From: Geosiphon pyriformis
Taxonomy: Eukaryota > Glomeromycota > Glomeromycetes > Archaeosporales > Geosiphonaceae
Reading direction: 5' to 3'
NCBI GenBank assembly: GCA_016748015.1
Contig: JAAOMT010000295.1
Span: forward strand, 192,604 to 256,603
DNA length: 64,000 nucleotides
Below the pieces are notes generated by a model, which saw only the letters and a program-made list of their open reading frames with translations, did no database searches and was not told where the DNA came from. Below, one piece after another: positions 11,878-22,330 of this stretch; the first letter of the stretch is position 1; the number at the start of each line of letters is the position of its first letter. The translations under genes were made by a program, and so were the position numbers.

Positions 11878-12686
11878 TGTTACAGATGATTATTTGGGGT
11901 CTCAAATCAAATAACAAATCTGTAATTTGGTGCTTGATTGATCATGTTGTTGGTAATATCTGAAGGTGTTGTTTATCTGAAGGTTTTGTTGTGGAGTCCT
12001 TTGTATAATAAACAGAGATTCAATGGTTGTCTTTTCAGTAGTCTCCCAGAATTGCAATTCCATCAAATTTTTTTCTTAGTGTGATGACCAGTAATCTTGG
12101 CAAAGATGCTTTTCTGATAAGCTATTCTTAAACTCTCAATTCTTATACCCTTTCTTTGGGGTTTTTTATCAGGCTATCCGTGATGTCAATAACTCAGCAC
12201 TTAATTTTCAAGTAATTAGTAAAACAAAAGAGATAACAAAAACAAAAGAAATTTAAAAGAAATAACCCAAGACAATGAATGTTAATATCCCATCAATAGC
12301 CGTAATCAAGAGCTATTATTTCAATAAAATTAAGTATCAATTACTATCAACATGAAGTGTTAATAGTAGAGAATAGATTAAAATAGTGAATAATTATTTA
12401 TTTGTGATGTGGAAGATTGCTTAGATCAATTCTAAACAGAAAGGTCTCTAACTAAAAAATTCTGTCTTTTCTACTTCTAGCACTACCACTATATATACAT
12501 AATTGAGATTCCTCAATTCCTCAATTTTTCACATCAGGAATCCTGTGATTCTTTGTACAAGAATTCTGAAATTCCTAGAATCCTGCAATTCCTCTTGAGA
12601 GGAATTCTGGAATTTCACATTTACTACAGCTACTTCTGATTGGCTAATTTATATGCTAATATACTCTCTATGTTCTATGAGTAATA
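11878..12686 (-). repeat. E2 3' LTR
   Basis: This 809 bp repeat begins TGTTACAG and ends GTAATA. It pairs with the LTR at 35579-36401, sharing the U5 word tgttggtaatatctgaag and an AATTCC-type U3 palindrome block (12505-12625) rather than the CAATG block of E1 and E3. Its right side meets a polypurine tract and 3' coding sequence, so it is the 3' LTR of a minus-strand element. Confidence 0.9.
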
Positions 12687-12708
12687 TTATTCTCTTCTTT
12701 TTAATATT
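12687..12708 (-). promoter_or_regulatory. E2 polypurine tract
   Basis: Directly inside the 3' LTR the minus strand reads AAAAAGAAGAGAATAA, a purine run that would prime plus-strand DNA synthesis. The equivalent sites lie at 18854 (E3) and 27085 (E4). Confidence 0.65.
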
Positions 12709-12709
12709 G

Positions 12710-13340
12710 AGCTCTGTTAAAATTTTCCAAATCTCCTAACTTTAATTCTCTGTCTTTGAGTATTTCTTGAACTTCTTTTTCGAGAATTACTTGAGTTATT
12801 TTGTTCTGTAATTCTTCAAATTGGGTGTTGTTTATTTTTTTTATTTGGTTAACTGTAATGGAATCCATTTCTGGATTGAGTAAGATTTTCAGTCTGTCTT
12901 GAAATCCAGCATGCAATTGATAGATGGCTTTTGCTTGTGTTGTTAGATTGTTCTTACCCACAAATTGTTCCAGTTGTTGCAATATTGTTGTGTCAAATAA
13001 TTGTTTTGTTTTATCTGTATATAAGTTTTGAATATTCAAGTGTTGTTCCAAGTGGAAATAACAAAAGTTTCTTGGAAATTTGTGTATCCACCATTTCCAA
13101 GTTTCTTTGATCAACTCTTGATATGTAATGACAATTGTTGGTTCTTCTATTGCTAATTTTATTTTTAGAACCATTTTGTCAATAATGTTTTCTGTTTTTT
13201 TTTGACTTTTATATTTGGATATCTTTCTGGTATCTCAGTATTTAATGGTTTGTTGATTAATAGTAATTTCTATATTCTGTTGTTGAATCAATTGGAAGAG
13301 TTGTTGTGCTAGTAAGTAAATGTTGTCAATGATTTCCATT
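12710..13340 (-). pseudogene. E2 3'-terminal hydrophilic ORF downstream of integrase
   Basis: After the integrase the minus strand opens at MEIIDNIYLLAQQLFQ (near 13340) and ends at ENFNRAQY next to the polypurine tract. A 157-residue block at 12701-13174 is uninterrupted. It is rich in Gln, Glu, Lys and Leu, with no signal peptide or membrane segment, so it does not look like an envelope protein. E3 has the homologue at the same place (18890-19491) and E4 keeps only the last dozen codons. I do not recognise the family. Conservation between E2 and E3 suggests a real element protein or a C-terminal extension of Pol. Confidence 0.6.
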
Positions 13341-13399
13341 TTTCTGCTGTCTTCCATCACATCTACCATGTCTTTTTATATTTTTTTATTGGTTCAATT

Positions 13400-14800
13400 C
13401 GACGTGTTTAGTTCAATAATTATTATTGATTCTAAATCTCATGAAATCTCATCTGGTTGGACTAGTACTTGTTGTATTCCTAATTGTGAAATATTACTGG
13501 TAGATAATGATACTATATGATAATATAATTTCAATCGATTATTATGTGCTACTTTGATTAAGATTTTGTTGTTTAACCTTAATTTATAAGCTCTATTTCC
13601 AAGAACTTTTTCTATGTAAAATGGTCTGTCCCACTTGGGGTCAAATTTTTCACTTTATTGTTTTTCTGCTTTAGTACAATGTAGAAGCACTTTGTCTCCA
13701 ATCTTGAATTCAACTGGTTTATCTGGTAGTTGGTTATCTTGTCTTTCTTTTTGTTTCTCTTGTGACTTTTAGATGTTATCAGCTGCTTTTCACTGTTTGT
13801 TTTCTAGTGTCTCTATTAAGTCATATGTTCTTCTTAACAATGTTCTTTGGAAATTTTCTTTGTTATTGGTTCTGTTGAATATGTTTTGACTTCTATCTTA
13901 ACTGGTAATGTTGCTGTTCTACTATATACTAGTTCAAATAGTGTTGTTTGTATAGTGTCTTGTTTCATTGTTCAATAAGCAAATAATACTAATAGTATAA
14001 ACAAATCCTATTTGTCCTGGTTTTCTTGGCTGATTTTGACAATAGCTTTACACAATATTCTGTTAAACTTTTCAACTAGCCTATTTATTTGTGGATGATA
14101 TGATGATGATAATGGTCTTTTTATTCCAAATCTTTGACTTAATTCTGCTAATGTTCTATTCACAAAGTGAGTTCTTTGATCTGATAATAGTTTTTTTGAA
14201 CATCTGTGTCAACATATCAAATCTTGATGAACAAATTCAGCAATGAATTCTGTATCTGCTTTTTGAATGGCTTTTGCTTCTGGCCATTTAGTAAGATAGT
14301 CCATGACTACTGCAATATATCTGTTGTCTCTACTGGTAATGTTAATGGTTTGACTAAGTCAATTTTAATGCAATTAAATGGTTGCCCCACTTTGATTGGT
14401 CTCAATGGTTCACTCAGTCTTGCTCCTCCTTTTCTCTGACAAACATCACAATTCTGAACATATTGGATAATGTCTGAATACATTGATGGTCAATAGTATC
14501 TTTTTCTGATTCTTTCTATCATTGCTTCTTTATGAAAATGTCCTGCTGTTGAATCTGAATGCATGTTGAATAATATTGTCTCTTTTTCTGGTTCTGTGAT
14601 TACTCTGATTGGTTGGTCTAGATTCTTTTTATTTTTCCGATAAAGTATATTTTGGTGGTTGATAAAATATTTTAATTGTTGTTTTATGTTGTTTTGTTCT
14701 TTTTGAAATAATTTCTTCTTGAACAATTGAGTATTTATATAATGTTAGAGTTGTTAGTATTTTTGTATATTCATTTTTTTGTTATATTTGTGGGTTGAAA
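13400..14800 (-). pseudogene. E2 integrase (decayed)
   Basis: The zinc-binding N-terminal domain is clear at about 14600-14440: HSDSTAGHFHKEAMIE, then YVQNCDVCQR, giving the H-H-C-C pattern. The core follows with IKIDLVKPLT (first Asp). The third acidic residue lies in INRLVEKFNRIL (near 14070), so the catalytic Glu is kept here although E3 has Lys. The region between is full of stops and frame changes. A C-terminal domain leads into the 3' ORF. Integrase inserts the element DNA; the 4 bp duplications seen here would be its mark. Confidence 0.75.
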
Positions 14801-16250
14801 TGTTTTTAGATTTGTCTCATTCACAACAATCTGTCAGTATTTTCATTTTTTTTTCCCTTTTTATAATGTATTATATAATTAAATGGTAATAGTTCTATTT
14901 TTTATCTGGCATGGTGATTGTCTGTAAACTCTTGTTTCTGAATTGAAGTCAATTTTTTGTGATTGGTATACACATCAAACTTTTGACTCAAGTATTCTTT
15001 CTATTTAATAACAGCCCAATGAATAGTTAAGTGTTCCAGTGCTGGAGTTCCATAGTTTTTTTCAGCTAAACTTAAGCTTCTACTGGCATATACTACTGGA
15101 TGTTCTTGTCCATCTGATTCTTTCTGAGATAATACTGCTCCTAATGCTTGGCCAGATACATCAGTTGTGATTATGAATGGCTTGCTATGGTTTGGATAGA
15201 TTAGTACTGGAGCTTAAATAAGCTTTCTTCTTAATGTATCAAAAGCTTCTTGCTGAATTTCTGTTCATTTATAATTGGTGTTTTTTGTTTAGAGTTGGTG
15301 TAGTGGTTGAGTTATTTTAGAAAAGTTCTTGATAAAGCAGCAGTAGTACTCAGCAAATCCCAAAAATGCTCTTAGTTCTGTGAAATTATTTGGTACTAAA
15401 AAGTTCTTGACAATCTCAATCTTGTCTGGATCTGTTTTGATTCCGTTTTTGCTCACCATATGTTCCAAAAACTTGAGTTCAGTCTTCCCAAAGAAACATT
15501 TAGTTGTATTTAGCTTTAATCCAGCTCTTTTTAGCCTTTCAAACACTTGTTAGAAATGGTGCAGATGGTCATCAAATGTTTTTGAGAATACATTGGTGTT
15601 ATCCAAGTATACAACTATGGATTTCCATAGTAGCTCAGTATAAACAATTTCTATAAGTCACTGAAAAGTGGCTGGAGCATTCATCAAGCCAAATGGCATT
15701 ACTTTAAATTCAAAGTTTTTTTCTTGAGTTGTAAAAGCCATTTTCTCTTTGTCTTCTGATTTTATGGTTACTTGCCAATAATTACTGTCTAAGTCTAAAG
15801 TTGAGAACCATTTTTTCCTCCCAAAAGTATTGAACAGCTCTTAAATCTTTGGAGTTGAATAGCTATCACTTTTGGTTACTCCATTCAATTTCCAGTACTC
15901 CACACAAAAGCAGATTTTCCCATTTTTTTTATGGACTAGTACTATTGGTGATAACCATGGACTCATTGATGGTTGAATTAACCCATTGTTAAGCATCTGA
16001 TTGATTTCTTAACAAATAATCTCATAACTGGCTGGTAGTACTTTGTATGCTCTTTGTTTGATTGGCATTGCATCTCCAGTTTTGATCTGGTGTTGGATAA
16101 TGTTAGTTCTGCCAAATTTATTTTCACTGGCAAAGATGTCATTAAAGTTGTTGAGCAATATCTTGAACTGCATACATTAAAGTAAATCCAAGTTTTCCAT
16201 GTTCATCTGTTTTAACTGTTCTGGTTGAAGCAGATAACATTCTTTTCATC
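14801..16250 (-). pseudogene. E2 reverse transcriptase and RNase H (decayed)
   Basis: On the minus strand the RT fingers read ICFCVEYWKLN (near 15920, the FCVDYRKLN motif). The palm active site reads VVYLDNTNVFSKTF (near 15600), where the usual YxDD has Asn in the second position, as in E3 and E5. The thumb and connection (CFFGKTELKFLEHMVSK) follow at 15546-15289. RNase H begins with IITTDVSGQALGAVL, keeping the catalytic Asp that is Asn in E3, and ends after YASRSLSLAEKNYG. Several stops interrupt it. Confidence 0.78.
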
Positions 16251-16290
16251 CATATATTGTTTGTGATATAATGTCTACATATCTGCACAG

Positions 16291-17130
16291 TTATGGAAAG
16301 TCTGGAATGGTGTCTGAAAGTTGGTCTTTAATTTTTGTGGTTAAGTATCTGATGGTGGTTCCTGCCAATATCTCAATGATATTTCCTGTGTTGTTGTAAA
16401 TAGAGATTTTAATGTGACTGTAGTTCTTTGCTGGTATGTATAAGTTGACCAAATTAATTTCTCCTGATTTATACAGTGTTGCTTTTGCCTCAAAAATCTG
16501 AACCTGATCCTTTACTTTTCTCTTTATGACTACTATGTACTGGTTATATGATAGAATGGAAATTGGTTGACAGGTGAAGATAATTTCTCCCTTGTCAATA
16601 ATTTTTTTCTCTGCCATATTACCTAATACATCTATTCTACCTGTTGATCTAAATCCTTGTATTCCTCTAACCATAATCTCTAACTTTTCCCTGTTTCCTA
16701 CTGATACTAATTGAGCTATTTTCACCAGAGACAGAAATATTGCCTGTGCTATCTTTTTATTTGGTTCTATGACATAAGCCTTTTCTGAATTGTTTGTAGT
16801 ATTGCAATGATATTTCTTACATATTCTGCATCAATTATTCCTTCTCTGATGTTAATTTCTCTTTTCACTAAACTATTCCTAAATGCTAGTTGAATTATGG
16901 TTGTTGCTGGAATTTTTAATGCTATTTTGAGATCAATGCATGTGTGTGAGTGTGGTTCTAATTTGATGGTGTCCTTTCCTGGATATCTCAGATCAAATCT
17001 GGCATCTGTATTATGCACACATTTTAGTATGATACCTTTATTGTTGTCACTATACCATCTGAATTTCTGTTTCTTGAAAAGATCAGGAAGTATAATGTAT
17101 GTTTCAGGATTTGAATTGGAATCTGAATTA
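16291..17130 (-). pseudogene. E2 dUTPase-like domain and pre-RT segment
   Basis: The minus strand shows the five dUTPase motifs in order: I, DARFDLRYPG; II, FRNSLVKREI; III, GIIDAEYVRNI; IV, KKIAQAIF; V, RGIQGFRSTG. The family consensus for I, II, III and V is AGYDL, RSSLA-K, G-IDxDYRG and GFGSTG. The trimeric enzyme splits dUTP to dUMP, keeping uracil out of DNA. A one-base loss between motifs III and IV puts IV and V in another frame (16291-16725). The Gly of motif I is Arg and motif II has Asn for Ser, so this copy is probably dead. A beta-rich pre-RT segment follows to about 16310. E3 has the better copy. Confidence 0.72.
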
Positions 17131-17558
17131 CCATTATTTTTCTTGTCATATTGAGCAGAGCTAGAACTGTTGTTTTTGTTGTCATCATTGTTGGAGTTTG
17201 AATCAAGATTGAAAGTTGATTCCGATTCTGATGCACAGCTGTTTATTGGTTCCTCTTCTTCTGGAATCGTGTAGATCATGTGTGGTGGTGGATTGTAAAT
17301 GAGATTACACTCATTACAATATTGAAAGTCACATGGAATTAAACAATAGTCACATAGTCTTGTATTTATTTCTTCCAACCATTGCTCTTGTTCCTCTTTA
17401 GTGGGTGCTAATTTCTGGTAGTGTTCATGAAATTGTTCTGGATTCAGGAGGTTTATGACTGGTTCTGGGTCCCAGTCAAGTTTTATAGGCTCTAGTAGGT
17501 TGTTTTTAATTTCTCTGATTTCTTCAGATGATGCTCCTTCTATTTTGTCGATTGTCAT
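17131..17558 (-). pseudogene. E2 Cys-rich motif and acidic linker before dUTPase
   Basis: The 263-residue open frame at 16767-17558 starts here with MTIDKIEGASSEEI. It has a compact cysteine cluster (LCDYCLIPCDFQYCNEC, about residues 68-84), and then a Glu/Ser/Asn/Asp-rich linker (EEEEPINSC, then Ser and Asn runs) leading into dUTPase motif I. The cluster suggests a zinc-binding knuckle, which is an inference. The same order is found in E3, where the linker is at 23210-23422. Confidence 0.6.
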
Positions 17559-17579
17559 TTTCTATATTTTATTGTCATC

Positions 17580-17963
17580 ATGTAGACAACTGTCCAATCA
17601 CTGTATGGTTCTTCTCCAAATGGCTTCTATTGGTATCCTTTTTCTAACCCAGTCACTAATAAGGATTATGTACTGACATGAAGCATTGTATGTTCTTCTT
17701 TGACCAGGAATGTTGTTTCATATTTCTTTGTTGAGTAATGTTTCTCCACAAGCTAGACAAGGTTCATTGTCCTATTTTTCTTGCTGTTTTGGTCATCCAA
17801 AACATTCTATAATACATGCGCAGCAGTAAAATTTAGTCACTGTTGAGTATTTCTCATTGTCACCATAGCATATGCCCATTGATGACAATTTTTTGTCACA
17901 ATCAATGCATATTAGCTTTGATCAACAATAGTGAAACTGTAGTAATATGGTATAGGTGTATAG
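17580..17963 (-). pseudogene. E2 Cys-rich region, cut by E3
   Basis: This stretch is homologous to 1-370 of E1 and 23700-24060 of E3 on the minus strand. It ends at 17963 where the E3 3' LTR begins; the remainder of E2 resumes at 32506. Frames are broken and most cysteines are altered compared with E3. Confidence 0.6.
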
Positions 17964-18853
17964 TATTATAGATGATTATTTGGGGTCTCAAATCAAATAA
18001 CAAATCCGTAACTTGGTGCTCAATATCTTGACAAGGCTGGTGATACTAGTACATTAGTTGTATCTGAAGGTTTTAGAGTTGAGTTTTTTGTATAATAAAC
18101 AGAGATTCTTTGTTGATGTTATTTGCAGTTTTCTGGTAAGTTGTTTCCCAATTTCTTTCTCAGCTTGGTGGCTGGATTTATTCTGGCATTCATGCCCTTA
18201 TGGTAAGCTATCCAATAATATATATATAATTCTATTCTTATTTCTGGGTCTTTTACCAGGCTATCTGTGATGTCAATAACTCAGCACTTTAATCCTTAAT
18301 CCATTAGTATTCAACAAAAAAAATCAAAGAAAGAAAGAAAAATAAAAGAAAATAAAGAAATGAGCCAAGGCAATGTACAAGTTAGTATCTTGTCAATAGC
18401 CATGATTAAGAGCTATTGTTTCAGCATAGTTAAGTATCAATTACTATCAACACTTTATGTTAATAGTGAAAAGTGGATTTGGATAGTAGATAATTTATTT
18501 ATTTAATATTTGAGGATAGAAAATTTCTAACTAAAAGATTCTGCTTTTTCTACTTCTAATGCTACCACTATATATACATAATTGATGTTCTACAAGATTG
18601 CTCACATTTCCAAGTGATGTGCTATGATTTCTTGAGCAATGCTTACATTGCTGAGCGATGTGCTTTAATTTTCTAACATCACTCCACATTGCTGAGCAAT
18701 GTGCCATGTTTTCTGATATTGCTCCACATTGCTGAGCAATGTGCCATGATTTCTGACATTGCTCCACATTGCTGAACAATGTGCTTATGTGCTAAATACT
18801 ATTCTTTTATTGGTCTGCTATTTTCTATATTTGTTTTCTTTTTATGAGTAATA
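17964..18853 (-). repeat. E3 3' LTR
   Basis: This 890 bp repeat starts TATTATAG (TGTTACAG in sister copies) and ends GTAATA. It pairs with 31627-32505, sharing the U5 word gacaaggctggtgatact. It contains a multi-copy CAATG palindrome block (18593-18790), and a hairpin whose loop is inverted relative to the partner LTR (18444-18466). Confidence 0.9.
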
Positions 18854-18880
18854 TTATCTCCTCCTTTTAATATTGAGCTC
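18854..18880 (-). promoter_or_regulatory. E3 polypurine tract
   Basis: Next to the 3' LTR the minus strand reads AAAAGGAGGAGATAA, a purine run suited to prime plus-strand synthesis. It is less decayed than the E2 site. Confidence 0.7.
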
Positions 18881-18884
18881 CGTC

Positions 18885-19491
18885 AAAATTTTCATTTTAA
18901 ATTAATTTTAATACTTTTTTTTCAAGTATTGTTTGTTCGACTCTGTTCTTCATGTTTTCTACTTGTGTATTGTTTATTCTTCTCCATTGGTTAATGGTTA
19001 TGGTTTCCATGTCAGAGTGTAACAGTATTTCTGGATAGTTTTGAAATATGTTGTGCAGTTAATAAATTGTTCTTACATGTAGTGTCAAGTTCGTCTTTTT
19101 CTCAATAAATTTTTCAATTTGCTGTATTATGTTTTGGTTAAATACTCTCTTGGATTTGTCAATATACAATTTCTGAATATTCAACTTTTGACCTAGCTGG
19201 TAGTAACAGTATGATATTAGAAGTTGTTCTGTTCATTGCTTCTAATTCTTTTTTTGTTGGTGCCATAATAGATATTTTCCCAAAAGTGTTCTTTACTTTT
19301 TTTATTATGTTGTTTGACCAGTTTTTATCATTCTTTGGTAACCACTGATATAGTGTATTTTTTGTCTTTCTTTTGGTGTTTTGATAGCAAATTGTTTGGT
19401 TGTTAACAAAAATTTCCATGTCTAAAGGTTGTTGACTTAAGATCTGAAATAATTGTTGAACTATGGCGTGAATATGATCTGGTATTTCCAT
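18885..19491 (-). pseudogene. E3 3'-terminal hydrophilic ORF
   Basis: The minus strand starts with MEIPDHIHAIVQQLFQIL at 19491 and runs open for 110 residues. It then continues in another frame through words matching the E2 copy (TITINQWRRINNTQVE) to NENFDGAQY beside the polypurine tract. It is hydrophilic and has no membrane segment. Function is not recognised. The match to E2 in start, length and last residues argues that this is a genuine part of the element. Confidence 0.55.
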
Positions 19492-19499
19492 TTTTTTTG

Positions 19500-20928
19500 G
19501 TTGCTTTTGTTATGTATACTGAGTTTTTATATACTCTTTTATTGTTTGATTTTATGTGTTTGGTTCAATGATTATGATTGGTTCCAGATTTCGTAGAATC
19601 TTATCTGGTTGAACTAGTATTCATTGTACTCTTAATTGTAGAATGTTATTGGTAGATGATGATGCTATTTGGTGATATGGTTTCAGTCGATTACCATGTG
19701 CTGCTTTGGCTAAGGTTTTGTTGTCCCATCTTAGTTTATAAGCTTCATTTCCAAGAATTTTTTCTATGTGAAATGGTTTGTCCCATTTGAGATTGAATTT
19801 TCCACTCTATTGTTTTTCCACTTTGGTACAATGTAAAAGTACTTTGTCTTCAATCTTGAATTCAACTAGTTTATCTAATAATTGGTTATTGTGTCGTTTT
19901 TTTTGCTTTTTTTAAGACTTTTGAATGTTATTAGCTGCTTTTTGTTATCTGTTTTCTAGTGTTTCTATTAGGTCATATGTTCTTTTCAACAATGTTTCTT
20001 GGAAATTAGCTTCTGTTATTGGTTCAGTTGGATATGTACTGACCTTTCTCTTAACTGGTAATGTTGCTGTCCTATCATATACCAATTCAAATGGTGTTGT
20101 TTGTGTAGTATCTTGTCTCATTGTTTAATAAGCAAATAATACTGATTGTATAAACAAATTCCATTCATCTTGGTTTTCTTGACTGATTTTGGCAATTGCT
20201 TCACACAGTGTTTTGTTAAATCTTTTGACTAGTCTATTTGTTTGTGGATGATATGGTGACGATAATGGTCTTTTTATCCCAAATCTCTAACTTAATTCTG
20301 TTAATGTTCTATTCACAAAATGAGTTTCTTGATCTGATAATAGTTTTTTTGAACATCTGTGTTGACATATCAAATCTTGATGGATGAATTCAGCAATGGA
20401 TTCTGCATCTGCTCTTTGAATGGCTTTTGTTTCTGGCCATTTTGTAAAATAGTCCATGGCTACTGCAATATATCTGTTGTCTTTACTGGTGATTGTTAAT
20501 GGTCTGACTAAGTCAATTCCAATGTGATCAAATGGTTGTCCCACTTTGATTGGTCTTAATGGTTTACTTGGTTTTGTTCTTTCTCTTCTTTGACAAGCAT
20601 CACAATTTTGAACATATTGAATGATATATGGATACATTGATGGCCAATAATATCTTTTTCTGGTTCTTTCTATGGTCACTTCTTTATGAAAATGTCCTGC
20701 TGTTGAATCTGAGTGCATGTTGAATAATATTGTCTCTTTCTCTGGTTCTGTGATCACTCTAATTAGTTGATCTGAATTTCTTTTATTCTTCTGGTAGAGT
20801 ATATTTTGATAATTGATAAAATATTTTGATTGTTGTTTTATATTGTTTTGTTCCTTTTGAGATAATTTTTCCTTAAACAATTGAGTATTTATATAATGCT
20901 GAAGTTGTTGGTATTTTTGTGTGTTCAT
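19500..20928 (-). pseudogene. E3 integrase
   Basis: A 213-residue open block (20287-20928) holds the N-terminal H-H-C-C zinc domain (HSDSTAGHFH, then NCDACQRR). The core follows with GIDLVRPL (first Asp), DYFTKWPETKAI and LLSDQETHFVN (second Asp). Past a stop at about 20287 the third catalytic position reads TNRLVKRFNKTL: the expected Glu is Lys, a GAA-to-AAA change, so this copy should be inactive; E2 keeps Glu. The C-terminal domain (KFNLKWDKPFHIEKI, near 19790) continues to about 19600. It would join the element DNA ends to the target. Confidence 0.82.
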
Positions 20929-20959
20929 TTTTTGTTATATTTTTTGGGTTGAAATGTTT

Positions 20960-22222
20960 TTAGATTTGTCTCATTCGTGACAGTCCATTAGCATTTCCAT
21001 TGTCATTTCTTTTTTTATAATGTATTATATAATTAAATAGTGAAAGTTCTATTTTCTATCTGGCATGGTAATCATCTGCAAATTCTTGTTTCTGGATTGA
21101 AGTCAATTCTTTGTGATCAATGTACACTTCAAACTTTTGACTTAAGTATTCTTTCCATTTGATGACAGCCTAATAGATAGCTAAGTATTCTAGTGCTGGA
21201 GTTCCATAGTTCTTTTCAGCTGAACTTAAGCTTCTACTGGCATAAACTATTGGATGTTTTCTTTCATCTGATTTTTTCTGTAATAGTACTGCTCCCAATG
21301 CTTGACCTAATGCATTGGTGGTGATTATGAATAGTTTGCTGTAATCTGGATACATTAATACTGGAGCTTAGATAAGCTTTCTTCTTAATGTGTCAAACTC
21401 TTCTTGTTGAGCTTTGGTCCATTCATACTTCACCTTCTTGGTCTGTAGATGGTAAAGTGACTGAGCCAGTTTTGAAAAGTCTTTAATAAAATGGCAATAA
21501 TAGTCTGCGAAACCTAAAAATGCTCTTAGTTCTGTCAAGTTGGTTGGTACTGAAAAGTTTTTAACTACTTTGATCTTGTCTGGATCCGTTTTGATTCCAT
21601 CTTTGCTCACTACATGTTCCAAAAACTTGAGTTCAGTTTTTCCAAAGAAACATTTAGTTGTATTTAGTTTCAATTCTGCTTTTCTCAATCTTTCAAACAC
21701 TTGTTGGAGATGATGCAGATGATTATCGAATGTTTTTGAGAACACATTGGTATTATCTAAGTATAATACTACTAATTTCTATAGTAATCTAATATAGACA
21801 ATTTCCATGAGCCATTAGAATGTTGCTGGAGCATTCATCAAGCCAAATGGCATGACTTCAAACTCAAAATTTTTTTTTCTTGTGGTAAATGCTGTTTTTT
21901 CTTTGTTGGCTGGATCCATGGCTACTTGTCAATAACCACTATCTAAATCTAGTGTTAAAAACTATTTATTTCCTCCAAAAGTGTCGAATAGTTTTTGGAT
22001 CTTTGGAGTTGGATACTTATCATCTTTAGTTATTCTATTTAGTTTCCGGTAATCTACACAAAAACAAATTTTCCTATTTTTCTTATAGACCAGTATCACT
22101 GGTGATGACCATGGACTTATTGATAACTGAATTAGCCCATTGTTAAGCATTTGGTTAATTTCTTGATGAATGATCTCATGGCTAGCTAGTGGTACTCTGT
22201 ATGTTTTTTGTTTAATTGGCAT
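20960..22222 (-). pseudogene. E3 reverse transcriptase and RNase H
   Basis: The minus strand reads SPWSSPVILVYKK and FCVDYRKLNRIT (22222-21962), then FLTLDLDSGY with the first catalytic Asp. Next is MPFGLMNAPATF, then VLYLDNTNVFSKTF near 21770, where YxDD is YLDN. A 125-residue block (21368-21745) holds the thumb (CFFGKTELKFLEHVVSKDG). RNase H follows: IITTNALGQALGAVL, with the catalytic Asp changed to Asn, and YASRSLSSAEKNYG. Only a handful of stops interrupt about 1.2 kb. It would copy element RNA into DNA in the particle. Confidence 0.85.
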
Positions 22223-22330
22223 TGCATCTCTAGTCTTGATCTGATGCTGAATAATGTTGGTTCAGCCAAATTCATTTTCACTGGCAAAGATGTCATTGAA
22301 ATTGTTGAGTAACATTTTAAGTTGCATTTG

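Noticed and set aside
12701-13174. Envelope gene of an endogenous retrovirus
   Set aside because: The ORF after integrase is hydrophilic, with no signal peptide, membrane segment or cysteine pattern of an envelope protein.
16897-17154. Plus-strand 85-residue ORF
   Set aside because: It is antisense to the dUTPase-like domain of E2, whose minus-strand motifs are clear.
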